NCBI RefSeq assembly: GCF_002257705.1
Contig: NZ_LSLK01000072.1
Coordinates: forward strand, 75,139-139,138
DNA from: Sporomusa silvacetica DSM 10669
Lineage (GTDB): Bacteria > Bacillota > Negativicutes > Sporomusales > Sporomusaceae
Reading direction: 5' to 3'
Length of the DNA stretch: 64,000 nt
The translations under genes were made by a program, and so were the position numbers. This document shows positions 16,846-24,890 of the stretch, one piece after another. The notes under the pieces were generated by a model that searched no databases, was not told the origin of the DNA, and saw nothing but the letters and a program-made list of their open reading frames with translations. Position 1 is the first letter of the stretch. Each line of letters begins with the position of its first letter.

Positions 16846-17105
16846 TATTGTCTCCTTATAATGTGATTCTTAAGCAACTTGATTATCAGCTAAAACCGAT
16901 CAATTACTCTATATTATGAAAAGTTCTTCATCAGACCCGATTAACCTTCCTCTAAAATCATTATTCACAAATTTTTCTCACAATAACAACGTTTTATCCT
17001 TTTATTGTTAATTTTTATGATAGGGAGGAAAAAAGCGGACGAACTACATACTACTCTAAATATTATGAACCCTAGACAAAGTATGACCATATCAACTAAA
17101 TATAT
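16846..17105. other. Intergenic region between mobB and the acetyltransferase
   Basis: About 260 AT-rich bases. Upstream sequence of mobB must hold its promoter, but no riboswitch-like structure or clear operator is seen. A GGGAGG occurs at about 17023 but no convincing frame follows it. Confidence 0.4.
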
Positions 17106-17158
17106 ATACAAAAAACGTCCGTGACAAATTTTTTATTGACACGGACGCTTTTCTTATA
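17106..17158 (-). terminator. Terminator after the ArgA-like acetyltransferase gene
   Basis: On the minus strand GCGTCCGTG and CACGGACG pair around a T- and A-rich loop, followed by TTTTTTG. It starts just beyond the stop codon of the acetyltransferase gene. Confidence 0.75.
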
Positions 17159-17606
17159 ATTTTTTAACCATAGCAATCTCATCACAATTAGGGAATTTAG
17201 GACAATTAATACATTCCTTCCACATCTTATGAGGTACGTTCTCTTTTGGTACTTCTTCAAAATCCAATTTGGCAAAAAAACCAGGTTGGTAGGTTAAAGC
17301 AAACAAGGTTTTGACACCAAGTTCTCTAGCCTCTTCTGTCAATATCTCAACAATTTTAGTACCCACCCCGGTCTTTACTTTGCTAGAATGGATAGCCAAT
17401 GCCCGTATCTCTCCCAGTTCATCCCATACCAAATGCAACGCGGCAATACCAACGATTTGCCCATCTTCTACAGCCAGGATGAATTCCCGCAGACCTTCGT
17501 ACAGGGTATTGCGCGCCCGCGCCAGCATCAACCCCTGTTCAGCATAATCATTAATTAATTTAAGGATGTCTTCCACATCACTAAATTTAGCCTTACGAAA
17601 AATCAT
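17154..17606 (-). CDS. argA: GNAT N-acetyltransferase, ArgA-like (short form)
   Basis: A 150-residue GNAT-fold acetyltransferase resembling the short N-acetylglutamate synthases of anaerobic Firmicutes, which acetylate glutamate for arginine synthesis. The family features are IRALAIHSSKVKTGVGTKIVE (acetyl-CoA loop), FALTYQPGFFAKLDFEEV and the C-terminal cysteine tail KECINCPKFPNCDE. No arginine genes are adjacent, so the assignment rests on sequence alone. The frame extends to 17660, but the ATG at 17606 has GGGGGA 6 bases before it. Confidence 0.8.
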   Translation of the reverse strand: MIFRKAKFSDVEDILKLINDYAEQGLMLARARNTLYEGLREFILAVEDGQIVGIAALHLVWDELGEIRALAIHSSKVKTGVGTKIVEILTEEARELGVKTLFALTYQPGFFAKLDFEEVPKENVPHKMWKECINCPKFPNCDEIAMVKKL

Positions 17607-17672
17607 ATTCATTCCCCCAATTCTTTGTATCATTATACATCCAAGGTAATATTTATACAATATTACCTTGGA

Positions 17673-18305
17673 TTAAATTTTACTACTTGGACATAGATGA
17701 TTGAGTGGGCAAACGGTACAGGCTGGGCTGGTTGCCTTACAAACCTTGCGACCATGCCAGATTAACCAGTGATGGGCATCGCTCCATTTTTCCTTAGGTA
17801 TCGCCCGCATTAATTCCTGTTCTACTGCGAGCGGCGTCTCACCAGTTGCCAACTTGAGGCGGTTTGACACCCGAAATACATGGGTATCGACAGCAATCGC
17901 CGGAACGCCAAACAATTGACTTAACACGACATTAGCTGTTTTGCGACCTACCCCCGGTAATTTAATTAATTCATTAAACGTATTCGGTACTTTTCCGTCA
18001 AATTCCCGGCACAAAATTTCGCAAGTAGCTAGGATATTTTTCGCTTTGCTCCGAAAAAGACCACAATCCCTTATTTCTTCTTCAAGTCCATTTTGACCTA
18101 GTTTAAGAATTTTTTCCGGCGTATTGTAATGAGGAAACATTCGCGCTGTAATAATGTTTACTCTGGTATCAGTACACTGTGCGGATAGAATTACAGCAAT
18201 CAAAAGTTCAAATGGCGCTGAATACTGCAGCGCTGTGGTAGTGTTTTTATAATGCTCCTCCAACAACTCCAGCATTTGCTGCTTAATGGCCTTGGTAATA
18301 CGCAC
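17673..18305 (-). CDS. nth: Endonuclease III
   Basis: A DNA glycosylase/AP lyase that removes oxidised pyrimidines. The helix-hairpin-helix LIKLPGVGRKTANVVLSQ contains the catalytic lysine; the catalytic aspartate follows in AVDTHVFRVSNRL. The four cysteines of the iron-sulfur loop are in VCKATSPACTVCPLNHLC. Length (210) is normal. It starts with GTG, 7 bases after GGAGG. Confidence 0.96.
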   Translation of the reverse strand: MRITKAIKQQMLELLEEHYKNTTTALQYSAPFELLIAVILSAQCTDTRVNIITARMFPHYNTPEKILKLGQNGLEEEIRDCGLFRSKAKNILATCEILCREFDGKVPNTFNELIKLPGVGRKTANVVLSQLFGVPAIAVDTHVFRVSNRLKLATGETPLAVEQELMRAIPKEKWSDAHHWLIWHGRKVCKATSPACTVCPLNHLCPSSKI

Positions 18306-18503
18306 ATCTTAGCCTCCAATTCAGAAAGTTACTGCATTAAGGTAAAGTATATAAGTAAATAATAGCTGCGTCAATTTGTTTCGGTATTACTGGCATTGAT
18401 CTAGTTAGCTTTCCCAGACAGGAAATAACTACGTACATATATATCATTCTTTTAGTACCTTATTTACATTAACATTAAATTTTATTAATATATTCAAACA
18501 TGC

Positions 18504-18531
18504 TTGACACCGCCTTATCGTCTGCTATAAT
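18504..18531 (+). promoter_or_regulatory. Sigma-A-type promoter for a small gene
   Basis: TTGACA at 18504-18509 and TATAAT at 18526-18531 are both perfect consensus hexamers with a 16-base spacer. Transcription would begin near 18539 and, with the terminator at about 18718-18753, make a transcript of about 215 bases. Confidence 0.8.
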
Positions 18532-18571
18532 GAATACATGATTTAAAATACTACACATTAGGTGATATATT

Positions 18572-18700
18572 ATGATAACCAATATTAATTTATATACAAA
18601 CCAATATTTTATATTTTTTGCTTGGGCCAACTTTTTTGGCGCAGGCTTATTTATGTGGAACAACTTAATACGGAATTTGCCTATGAGTCCTTACAATTAA
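18572..18700 (+). CDS. Putative small hydrophobic protein (42 residues), or part of an sRNA
   Basis: A short frame beginning MITNINLYTNQYFIFFAW and ending NLPMSPYN. The middle (YFIFFAWANFFGAGLFMW) is hydrophobic and aromatic, able to span a membrane. An AGGTGAT lies about 9 bases before the ATG. The frame sits inside a compact unit with a consensus promoter upstream and an intrinsic terminator 20-50 bases downstream. I do not recognise a family. The unit could instead, or also, work as a small RNA. Confidence 0.5.
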   Translation: MITNINLYTNQYFIFFAWANFFGAGLFMWNNLIRNLPMSPYN

Positions 18701-18717
18701 TTAGCAATGCTGCAAAA

Positions 18718-18753
18718 GCAAAACCTAAGGCTCATTGAGTCTTAGGTTTTTTT
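18718..18753 (+). terminator. Intrinsic terminator of the small gene
   Basis: AAACCTAAG and CTTAGGTTT pair around a short loop with TCA/TGA continuing the stem, followed by TTTTTTTG. It ends the transcript from the promoter at 18504. Confidence 0.85.
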
Positions 18754-18758
18754 GTTTT

Positions 18759-18849
18759 CCAGATGGAAAGGTTAACCTTTCCCTGGATTGAACGACTAAG
18801 GCTTCTGTCGGCGTCCTAAAGGACTTGACACAAGCCAAGTCTTATCTTA
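18759..18849 (+). repeat. Intergenic repeat, copy A (short class, 91 bp)
   Basis: Starts CCAGATGGAAAG, continues with an AAGGTTAACCTT palindrome, CCCTGGATTGAACGACTA, then AGGCTTCT.. CGGCG, TCCTAAAGGACTTG and ends with an ACTTG..CAAGT hairpin and CTTATCTTA. Compared with copies C, E and F it lacks two internal blocks. It lies just upstream of the second DAHP synthase gene in the same orientation. Confidence 0.9.
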
Positions 18850-18880
18850 TAAAATCTACAAAATTACAGGAGGCGCTATC

Positions 18881-19894
18881 ATGGTTATTGTATTAAACGC
18901 TTCGGCTACACCCGAGCAAATTGAAAAGCTAACACAGGAGTTAGAAACTTACGGTTGCAGTGTTTGGCCTACTCATGGCCAATTTCAGACGATTTTGGGT
19001 ATTGTAGGTGATACTGGCAAGCTTGACCGCGACTATTTACTGAGCAAAATGTATGTTGATAAAGTACTGTCCGTACAAGAGCCCTACAAAAAGGCCAACC
19101 GAACCTTTCATCCTGAAAACACCGTAATCAATGTTGACTCGCAAACAATCGGTGGCAACAAGCTGGCTATTATTGCCGGACCCTGCTCTGTTGAAAGCCG
19201 CGAACAAATCGTCGGTATCGCGCAGGATGTTAAAGCTGCTGGAGCTGGCTTTCTGCGAGGCGGTGCCTTCAAACCACGTTCTTCACCGTATAGCTTTCAG
19301 GGGCTGCAGGCTGAGGGACTTGAGCTGTTAAAACAAGCCAAACAAGCGACAGGCCTGCCCATTGTCACTGAGATTATGTCGATATCTCAGTTGGAACAAT
19401 ATCACGAGGATATTGATGTTATCCAAATTGGCGCACGCAATATGCAAAATTTCGATCTTTTAAAAGCAGCCGGTCAAATTACTAAACCCATCTTGCTCAA
19501 ACGGGGTTTAAGCGCAACTATCGAAGAACTGTTAATGTCTGCCGAATATATTATGGCTGGCGGTAACGAAAATGTAATCTTATGCGAACGCGGCATCCGT
19601 ACTTTTGAAACCTATACTCGTAATACTCTTGATCTCAGTGCCGTACTGGCTATCAAAAGACTAAGTCATTTGCCGGTCATTGTTGACCCCAGTCATGCGG
19701 CTGGACTATGGTGGATGGTGGAATCCTTGTCTAAGGCCGCTGTAGCCGTAGGCGCTGACGGGGTCATCATCGAGGTTCACCAAGATCCAAGCAATGCCAA
19801 ATGCGACGGCCAGCAATCTATAAAACCAGAACGATTTGCCGCACTTATGAATTCCTTGCGGGAAATCGCACGCATTGATAATCGCACTGTTTAA
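18881..19894 (+). CDS. aroF: 3-deoxy-7-phosphoheptulonate synthase, second copy
   Basis: A paralogue of the T-box-controlled enzyme, 337 residues with the same layout: N-terminal regulatory domain (MVIVLNASATPEQIEKL) and a catalytic barrel with GPCSVESREQ, GGAFKPRSSPYSFQG, IGARNMQNF, CERGIRTFE and DPSHAAG. It has no T-box; its leader instead contains repeat copy A and an AGGAGG ribosome site. It is a single-gene unit ended by a strong terminator. Different feedback or transcription control from the first copy is likely. Confidence 0.95.
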   Translation: MVIVLNASATPEQIEKLTQELETYGCSVWPTHGQFQTILGIVGDTGKLDRDYLLSKMYVDKVLSVQEPYKKANRTFHPENTVINVDSQTIGGNKLAIIAGPCSVESREQIVGIAQDVKAAGAGFLRGGAFKPRSSPYSFQGLQAEGLELLKQAKQATGLPIVTEIMSISQLEQYHEDIDVIQIGARNMQNFDLLKAAGQITKPILLKRGLSATIEELLMSAEYIMAGGNENVILCERGIRTFETYTRNTLDLSAVLAIKRLSHLPVIVDPSHAAGLWWMVESLSKAAVAVGADGVIIEVHQDPSNAKCDGQQSIKPERFAALMNSLREIARIDNRTV

Positions 19895-19901
19895 AATAAA
19901 G

Positions 19902-19945
19902 AAAAGCGAGCTAAGTCCCTGCTATGGAACTTAGCTCGTTTTTAA
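19902..19945. terminator. Bidirectional terminator after the second DAHP synthase gene
   Basis: GCGAGCTAAGT and ACTTAGCTCGT pair around a short loop; TTTTTA follows on the plus strand and the minus strand also ends in TTTTC. It separates this gene from the convergent ywbE unit. Confidence 0.85.
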
Positions 19946-19972
19946 TGAAATGGCTCAAGCATATTGATTGAT

Positions 19973-20170
19973 TCACTGACCCATAACTTCTTGAACCCTG
20001 CCAACCGTGCCGTCGGTTAACCGTACTTTAATACCCCGATGATGTACAGCGCTGCTTGTCAAAATATCTTTGACTATCCCTTCAGTTAACTGTCCTGTCC
20101 GCTGGTGCGGTTTTTGCACAATTTTTACTTTCGCACCTGGTGTAATATTTTTCCGTTGCGTTCCGTCCAT
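19973..20170 (-). CDS. ywbE: YwbE family protein
   Basis: A 65-residue protein matching the YwbE family, seen from ITPGAKVKIVQKPHQRTGQ, LTEGIVKDILTSSAVHHRGI and KVRLTDGTVGRVQEV. The family has a small KOW-like beta fold and no established function. It is followed on the same strand, after a 13-base gap, by nothing else and is preceded by the GIY-YIG gene, with which it probably shares an mRNA. Confidence 0.9.
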   Translation of the reverse strand: MDGTQRKNITPGAKVKIVQKPHQRTGQLTEGIVKDILTSSAVHHRGIKVRLTDGTVGRVQEVMGQ

Positions 20171-20183
20171 TACTGTATTCTCC

Positions 20184-20441
20184 TTATTCCTGTTTATTAG
20201 TAAAGGCTTTTACCATTTCTTCCTTGGTTTTGCGGCTAAGACGTTTTATCGCATATTCGCGTTTACGGGCCAGGCTCTCAGTAGCGTAATACTCATAGTA
20301 TACCAGCGCAACAGGCAGACGGCCGCGGGTATAGCGGGCACCGCTGCCACTATTATGAGCTGCCAGCCTTGTTTCCAGATTGGTCGTCCAGCCGGTGTAA
20401 TACGTACTGTCAACACATTGAACAATATATGTATATGGCAT
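20184..20441 (-). CDS. GIY-YIG domain protein (YhbQ/YazA-like)
   Basis: An 85-residue single-domain GIY-YIG protein. It opens with YTYIVQCVDSTYYTGWTTN, in which the GIY and YIG elements are replaced by YIV and YTG as usual in this small-protein family, followed by the basic GARYTRGRLPVALVYYE and a lysine-rich tail. These proteins are presumed nucleases; the cellular substrate is unknown. GAAGG lies before the ATG. Confidence 0.9.
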   Translation of the reverse strand: MPYTYIVQCVDSTYYTGWTTNLETRLAAHNSGSGARYTRGRLPVALVYYEYYATESLARKREYAIKRLSRKTKEEMVKAFTNKQE

Positions 20442-20447
20442 GCATAA

Positions 20448-21017
20448 CTACCTTCCCACTAACCCCTGCGGCGATTGCTGCAAAAATTCTAGTAATGTCT
20501 TATCACCGATGTACAGCTGCTCAATAACTCCATAACCGTCTTTAATACGAACAACTGCTACACTTGTTTGTTTACCTGCATTTTCGCGATAAGCAGCTTC
20601 AGCCGCGGAAGCCAGTTCTTCCGGCAAATAATAGCGTGTAAAGGGTAAGCTAACATGAATTGTATTTTGCCCATTAGCATAGGCTTTCGCTTTTACGTAG
20701 TACCCTTTTTCCGGACGAGTTACACTCACCCCGCTGATATAAGCTTTGCCTTCCGCATTCTCACTAATAATAGCATATACCATCTGTCCAGCAACCAAGT
20801 CGGCAGTATTGCTACGAGGAGCTGTGGTTTCTTTAAACCGCAGTTCAACATAGCGCCCCTTAAATGCATCATAGGGGTCAACTGGGGCCGTCTGCCAGTA
20901 AAACTGTCGGCCAGTCTGCAATACATCCTCCCAGCGCCAAGCCATAAAGAGTGGTACAGCTGCCTGCACAAGAGCGACAATGATAAATAAGCCTAACAGC
21001 CACTTTCTATTTTTCAT
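20448..21017 (-). CDS. GDYXXLXY-type membrane-anchored protein
   Basis: A 189-residue protein with one N-terminal transmembrane helix (WLLGLFIIVALVQAAVPLFMAW) and an extracytoplasmic domain. The family motif, GDYXXLXY, appears as PYDAFKGRYVELRFKE. Its gene almost always follows a DUF2157 gene, as here, where the two overlap by 11 bases. Function is unknown. The start at 21017 is preferred over the longer frame because it follows GGGGTGG and gives a compact signal anchor. Confidence 0.85.
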   Translation of the reverse strand: MKNRKWLLGLFIIVALVQAAVPLFMAWRWEDVLQTGRQFYWQTAPVDPYDAFKGRYVELRFKETTAPRSNTADLVAGQMVYAIISENAEGKAYISGVSVTRPEKGYYVKAKAYANGQNTIHVSLPFTRYYLPEELASAAEAAYRENAGKQTSVAVVRIKDGYGVIEQLYIGDKTLLEFLQQSPQGLVGR

Positions 21018-22305
21018 GCTGCCACCCCGCTTTGCGGCGCAGTAAAACAATATTTGCCGCAAGAAAACCAAGACCTACCAAAACAAATACTATGCCGCGC
21101 ACGACAAAACTTACGTCAATATCAAAAAAACGAGCAACAATCAGCACTACGATCAGCAACATACCCAAATTTACAATGCCAATACTCTGGTTGCGCACTC
21201 CTGTAGCTATAATGCCGATACTCAGCCATAGCATGTAACCATTCAAAATAATGGTCGCGCCAGTACCACTGGCATCGTAAAACTGAATTAAGTAAGCGGC
21301 TCCAATTACACAGGGTATCAGCGAAAAACGCCTAACATCCTGCCCGCTGCGGTTTCGCAAAAGAATATTACCACCTATCACCATGATTAGCAGCACAGCA
21401 GCTAATCCATAAGCCGGCAATGATTCTGAGCGCCAACCTGATGCCATATGGCTCCAAACATCATTAAACGTTAAAATAAAGGTTAACCCGATACTCCCTG
21501 TCAAACCTATCGTTTTGAAGGGCATGCGCCAACTGTGTTCTTCCTGATTAAACCATACTACTCCAATCAGATAGGTCATAGCAAAGAGTGCACTATATAT
21601 GAGTAGCCCCAGCCAATCCAGGTAATTTGAAAAAGCTGCCCCAAAAATAAAATAAAAACAAATAGTTACCACCCAGGACAAAATGACTGTAGTATTGGCC
21701 TGCCGGCAGCTGACAAGCATTCCCCGGTAATAGGGCAGAGCCAAACCGAATAATACCCAAATAAATTGTTTACTTAGGCCATACTGGCCGCCGCTCCAAG
21801 CAGTTACTCCGATGAAATACAGTACAGCTGCCACTACGGAATTCATCAGATATAATAGCGGCAGTGACAGCAGCATCCAGGTAAGCACAAAAGCATCCAT
21901 ATCCTCCACCAGATGGTAGGTCTGCCCCACCAAAGCCAAGGCGGCACCAACCATCAGCATTAGCAAAGTTGCCGCCGCCTCGCGCCATGCCTTACTGTTT
22001 CGCTTAAACCACAGTACACTGCCAGCAATAATTTGCGCAGTTACAAGTAGCCCAACCGAAATCATGAGTCGATGCAGCTTGGTTAATTGCACCCAGTTAT
22101 GGGCTAAAATCAAAATAATACCAAGACCCACCAGAAGCGCACCAATTATACCAAAGACCAGCATAAAGGTCCTGTTACCTGTGTTTTCAGTTACAGACCC
22201 ATAATGTTCTTTTAGTTTAGCTGCACTTTCTGGCGGAATAATGCCTTTAGCAACAAGTTCTGGCAACTGCTGGTATAACCATACTATCGCTTTCTTATTC
22301 ATCAT
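21007..22305 (-). CDS. DUF2157 integral membrane protein
   Basis: A 432-residue protein: a cytoplasmic N-terminal helical part (DUF2157; IPPESAAKLKEHYG) followed by about 12 hydrophobic helices, beginning FMLVFGIIGALLVGLGIILILAHN, the most conserved family segment. Its role is unknown; the fixed pairing with a GDYXXLXY protein suggests the two act as one membrane complex. It starts at the tandem ATG codons; the ribosome site (AGGGGG) is distant. It lies just downstream of recQ. Confidence 0.85.
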   Translation of the reverse strand: MMNKKAIVWLYQQLPELVAKGIIPPESAAKLKEHYGSVTENTGNRTFMLVFGIIGALLVGLGIILILAHNWVQLTKLHRLMISVGLLVTAQIIAGSVLWFKRNSKAWREAAATLLMLMVGAALALVGQTYHLVEDMDAFVLTWMLLSLPLLYLMNSVVAAVLYFIGVTAWSGGQYGLSKQFIWVLFGLALPYYRGMLVSCRQANTTVILSWVVTICFYFIFGAAFSNYLDWLGLLIYSALFAMTYLIGVVWFNQEEHSWRMPFKTIGLTGSIGLTFILTFNDVWSHMASGWRSESLPAYGLAAVLLIMVIGGNILLRNRSGQDVRRFSLIPCVIGAAYLIQFYDASGTGATIILNGYMLWLSIGIIATGVRNQSIGIVNLGMLLIVVLIVARFFDIDVSFVVRGIVFVLVGLGFLAANIVLLRRKAGWQHEK

Positions 22306-22323
22306 CGGTAATTTTCTTACCCC

Positions 22324-24492
22324 CTACGCTTTGCCTGCCGCGGCAAAATGCTTACATAAAACCGCCTTAATGGCACCGTAGCTCACGCCATCAGGCAAGG
22401 CCTCCTTAAGTGGTCTCAATTGGCCTGGGCCAATTGTTTTTATCGTAGCAATAATAAGCTCTTCATACTGGGTAGGAATAAGTCTGTCCCAGTCAACAGC
22501 ATGCCCCTCCTGCGCGCAACGTACCAGATGATTTTGTACTGTGTTAACCGTTAACTCCCGCGACTTGGCAATATCCTCTAAGTCAATGCCTTGCTGGTAC
22601 ATAGCCAGAGTTACAACATGGCTGGGTTCAGAATCTGCCTTGCTGCTCTTTTTGGCTGCCACCTTTTGGGTTGGCGCCGAAACAACAGCCGTATCTGCAT
22701 AACTTGCTGCAGCATCGTTTTTTGCCAGATAGGTAGTAATTACCGCCAGAAATTCTCCGCCATATTTTTGCAATTTAAGCTCACCAACACCCTTGATCTG
22801 GCGCATAGTAATAAAGTCTCCCGGTCGCTGCTGGCTCATCTCCCGCAGGGTGGTGTCAGCAAACACAACAAATGGCGGTATATTTTCCCGCTCAGAGATG
22901 CGTTTACGACACTGCCGCAGCAGTTCAAATAAGGAATCATCCTGAACAGGCTGACGTTCGGTAAATACCTTTTGCCAAACTCTAGCTTCGCTGCGCAACA
23001 CTAAAAGCGCTTCCGGTTCTAATTTTACTACCGGATATTCACTCTCAGTCAAGCGCAAATACCCTGTGGCCAGCAAGCGTTGCACCAGGGTTTTAATATC
23101 CAGCACAGTACGCTCTGCCATCAAGCCATAGGTCGGCAACTGGTCAAAACCCAGTTGCTGAACCTTTTTGTTTTTAGATCCTTTTAGCACATCAGCAATA
23201 ACCGCAATGCCGAACCGCTCCTTCATGCGATAAATGCAGGAAAAAACCTTCTGCGCATCAACCGTAATATCTACCTGTTCGCCGTCAGCCATACAGTTAC
23301 CACAATTGCCGCAGCCTAAATCTGTTGCCGTTGCCGGTTCGCCAAAATAATGTAATATATACTGCCGCAGACAGTCAGGAGTGTGACAATAATCCACCAT
23401 CTCCTGCAGTTTCTTCAGTTCATGTTGTTTGCGCTCCGGATGCTCAACAGACTTATCAATCAAAAACCGTTGTAACATCGGATCTTGCGGCCCGAACAGC
23501 AGGATACATTCTCCCGGTGCACCATCCCGTCCGCTACGACCAGCTTCTTGGTAGTAAGATTCCATATTCTTTGGCATATTATAATGCACTACATAACGCA
23601 CATTGGATTTGTCGATCCCCATGCCAAAAGCATTAGTGGCCACCATAACCCGGATATCATCATAGAGAAATTGTTCCTGTTGAGACATACGCTCCTGATC
23701 ACTTAACCCGGCATGATACCGCCCGGCAGCAAACCCCTTTTTCCTGAGCAATTCATACAGACTGTCAACTTCTTTGCGGGTAGCCGCATAGATAATACCG
23801 GCTTGATTGGCGTTGGCCTTAATATATTTCATAACAAACTGCTGTTTGTTTTCGCCTCGTAAGACGGAAAAAGAGAGATTAGGCCGATCAAACCCTGTTA
23901 TATGGACTTGCGGCCACCGTAAGGCCAGCAGGTTCTCAATGTCATTTTTTACCTCAGGGGTGGCAGTAGCCGTAAAAGCACCAATTACCGGCCTTTCAGG
24001 CAAACTGGCAATAAACGTACCCACGTTTCGATAGCTTGGACGAAAGTCATGGCCCCATTGCGAAACACAGTGGGCTTCGTCAATGGCCAGCATACTTATT
24101 TTAAGTTCACCCACCGCCGCTTGGAACCAGTCGGCAGTCAGCCGTTCAGGTGCCACATAGACCAGTTTGTAATGGCCGGCGCGCATATGCTGCAACCGCC
24201 GCCCAGCCTCTGCACCTGTCAGCGAGCTATTAATAAAAGTAGCAGGTATCCCTTGCCCAGCTAGTGCATCCACCTGATCCTTCATGAGCGAAATAAGCGG
24301 CGAAACCACTATAGTAATGCCAGGCAGCAGCATCGCCGGAATCTGAAAGCATAACGATTTACCTGCCCCAGTCGGCATAATGGCTACCGTGTCCTTACCG
24401 CCAAGCAGACTACCAATGACCTTAGCCTGTCCTGGCCGAAATTCGTCGTAACCGTAATATTTTTTTAATATTTCCCGAGCCTTTGTTAGCAT
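22324..24492 (-). CDS. recQ: ATP-dependent DNA helicase RecQ
   Basis: A 3'-5' DNA helicase for recombination repair, 722 residues. The helicase core has FRPGQ, MPTGAGKSLCFQ (Walker A), DEAH, FTATATPEV and the arginine-rich QEAGRSGRDG. A zinc-binding RQC region follows with CLRQYILHYFGE and CGNCGNC. An HRDC domain (about 525-600) and a C-terminal helix-turn-helix part typical of Firmicute RecQ complete it. The frame opens at 24546, but the ATG at 24492 has GGAG 9 bases before it and matches the family's start. Confidence 0.96.
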   Translation of the reverse strand: MLTKAREILKKYYGYDEFRPGQAKVIGSLLGGKDTVAIMPTGAGKSLCFQIPAMLLPGITIVVSPLISLMKDQVDALAGQGIPATFINSSLTGAEAGRRLQHMRAGHYKLVYVAPERLTADWFQAAVGELKISMLAIDEAHCVSQWGHDFRPSYRNVGTFIASLPERPVIGAFTATATPEVKNDIENLLALRWPQVHITGFDRPNLSFSVLRGENKQQFVMKYIKANANQAGIIYAATRKEVDSLYELLRKKGFAAGRYHAGLSDQERMSQQEQFLYDDIRVMVATNAFGMGIDKSNVRYVVHYNMPKNMESYYQEAGRSGRDGAPGECILLFGPQDPMLQRFLIDKSVEHPERKQHELKKLQEMVDYCHTPDCLRQYILHYFGEPATATDLGCGNCGNCMADGEQVDITVDAQKVFSCIYRMKERFGIAVIADVLKGSKNKKVQQLGFDQLPTYGLMAERTVLDIKTLVQRLLATGYLRLTESEYPVVKLEPEALLVLRSEARVWQKVFTERQPVQDDSLFELLRQCRKRISERENIPPFVVFADTTLREMSQQRPGDFITMRQIKGVGELKLQKYGGEFLAVITTYLAKNDAAASYADTAVVSAPTQKVAAKKSSKADSEPSHVVTLAMYQQGIDLEDIAKSRELTVNTVQNHLVRCAQEGHAVDWDRLIPTQYEELIIATIKTIGPGQLRPLKEALPDGVSYGAIKAVLCKHFAAAGKA

Positions 24493-24527
24493 ATATTCTA
24501 TCTCCAGTTTTAAATTGATATAGTTGC

Positions 24528-24863
24528 TTAAAGCCAGCTGCCCCACACCTCAGGACAATACCCCACTGTGGCCTTGGCACCATTGCGCACTATCGGCGTT
24601 CGAAGCAACAATGGATGCTCCAGCAACACTTCTTCCACATTGTGTACCAGATATTTTAAATTGCGTTTGGCATATTCCTTACCTGTTTTATCAATCAGAT
24701 TTTCCAGCCCACCGACAGCTGCCCTTACTCTGTCCAGTTCCCCCTTGCTTAAGCCCTTTATGTTTAAATCAATAAACTGAAATGGTAGCTTACGTTCTTT
24801 AAAATACCTTTCCGCTTTCTTCGTATCCTGGCACTTTTTGGTGCCAAATATCTGTATATTCAT
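24528..24863 (-). CDS. ArsC/Spx family thioredoxin-fold protein
   Basis: A small arsenate-reductase-like protein (111 residues). It begins MNIQIFGTKKCQDTKKAERYF: the single cysteine and the T-K-K motif fit the ArsC family of unknown-function reductases and not classical arsenate reductases with partner cysteines. The C-terminal LLLRTPIVRNGAKATVGYCPE includes the conserved R-T-P loop. A TTG at 24872 is an alternative start close to AAGGAG. There is no ars operon nearby. Confidence 0.85.
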   Translation of the reverse strand: MNIQIFGTKKCQDTKKAERYFKERKLPFQFIDLNIKGLSKGELDRVRAAVGGLENLIDKTGKEYAKRNLKYLVHNVEEVLLEHPLLLRTPIVRNGAKATVGYCPEVWGSWL

Positions 24864-24890
24864 GCCTTCCAACTAGCTCCTTCGTTTCCA

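Noticed and set aside
16846..17105. Molybdenum cofactor riboswitch before mobB
   Set aside because: The region is AT-rich and lacks the conserved stems and loops of that riboswitch.
18475..18663. Minus-strand 62-codon frame opposite the small gene
   Set aside because: No ribosome site, and the plus strand carries a consensus promoter and terminator.
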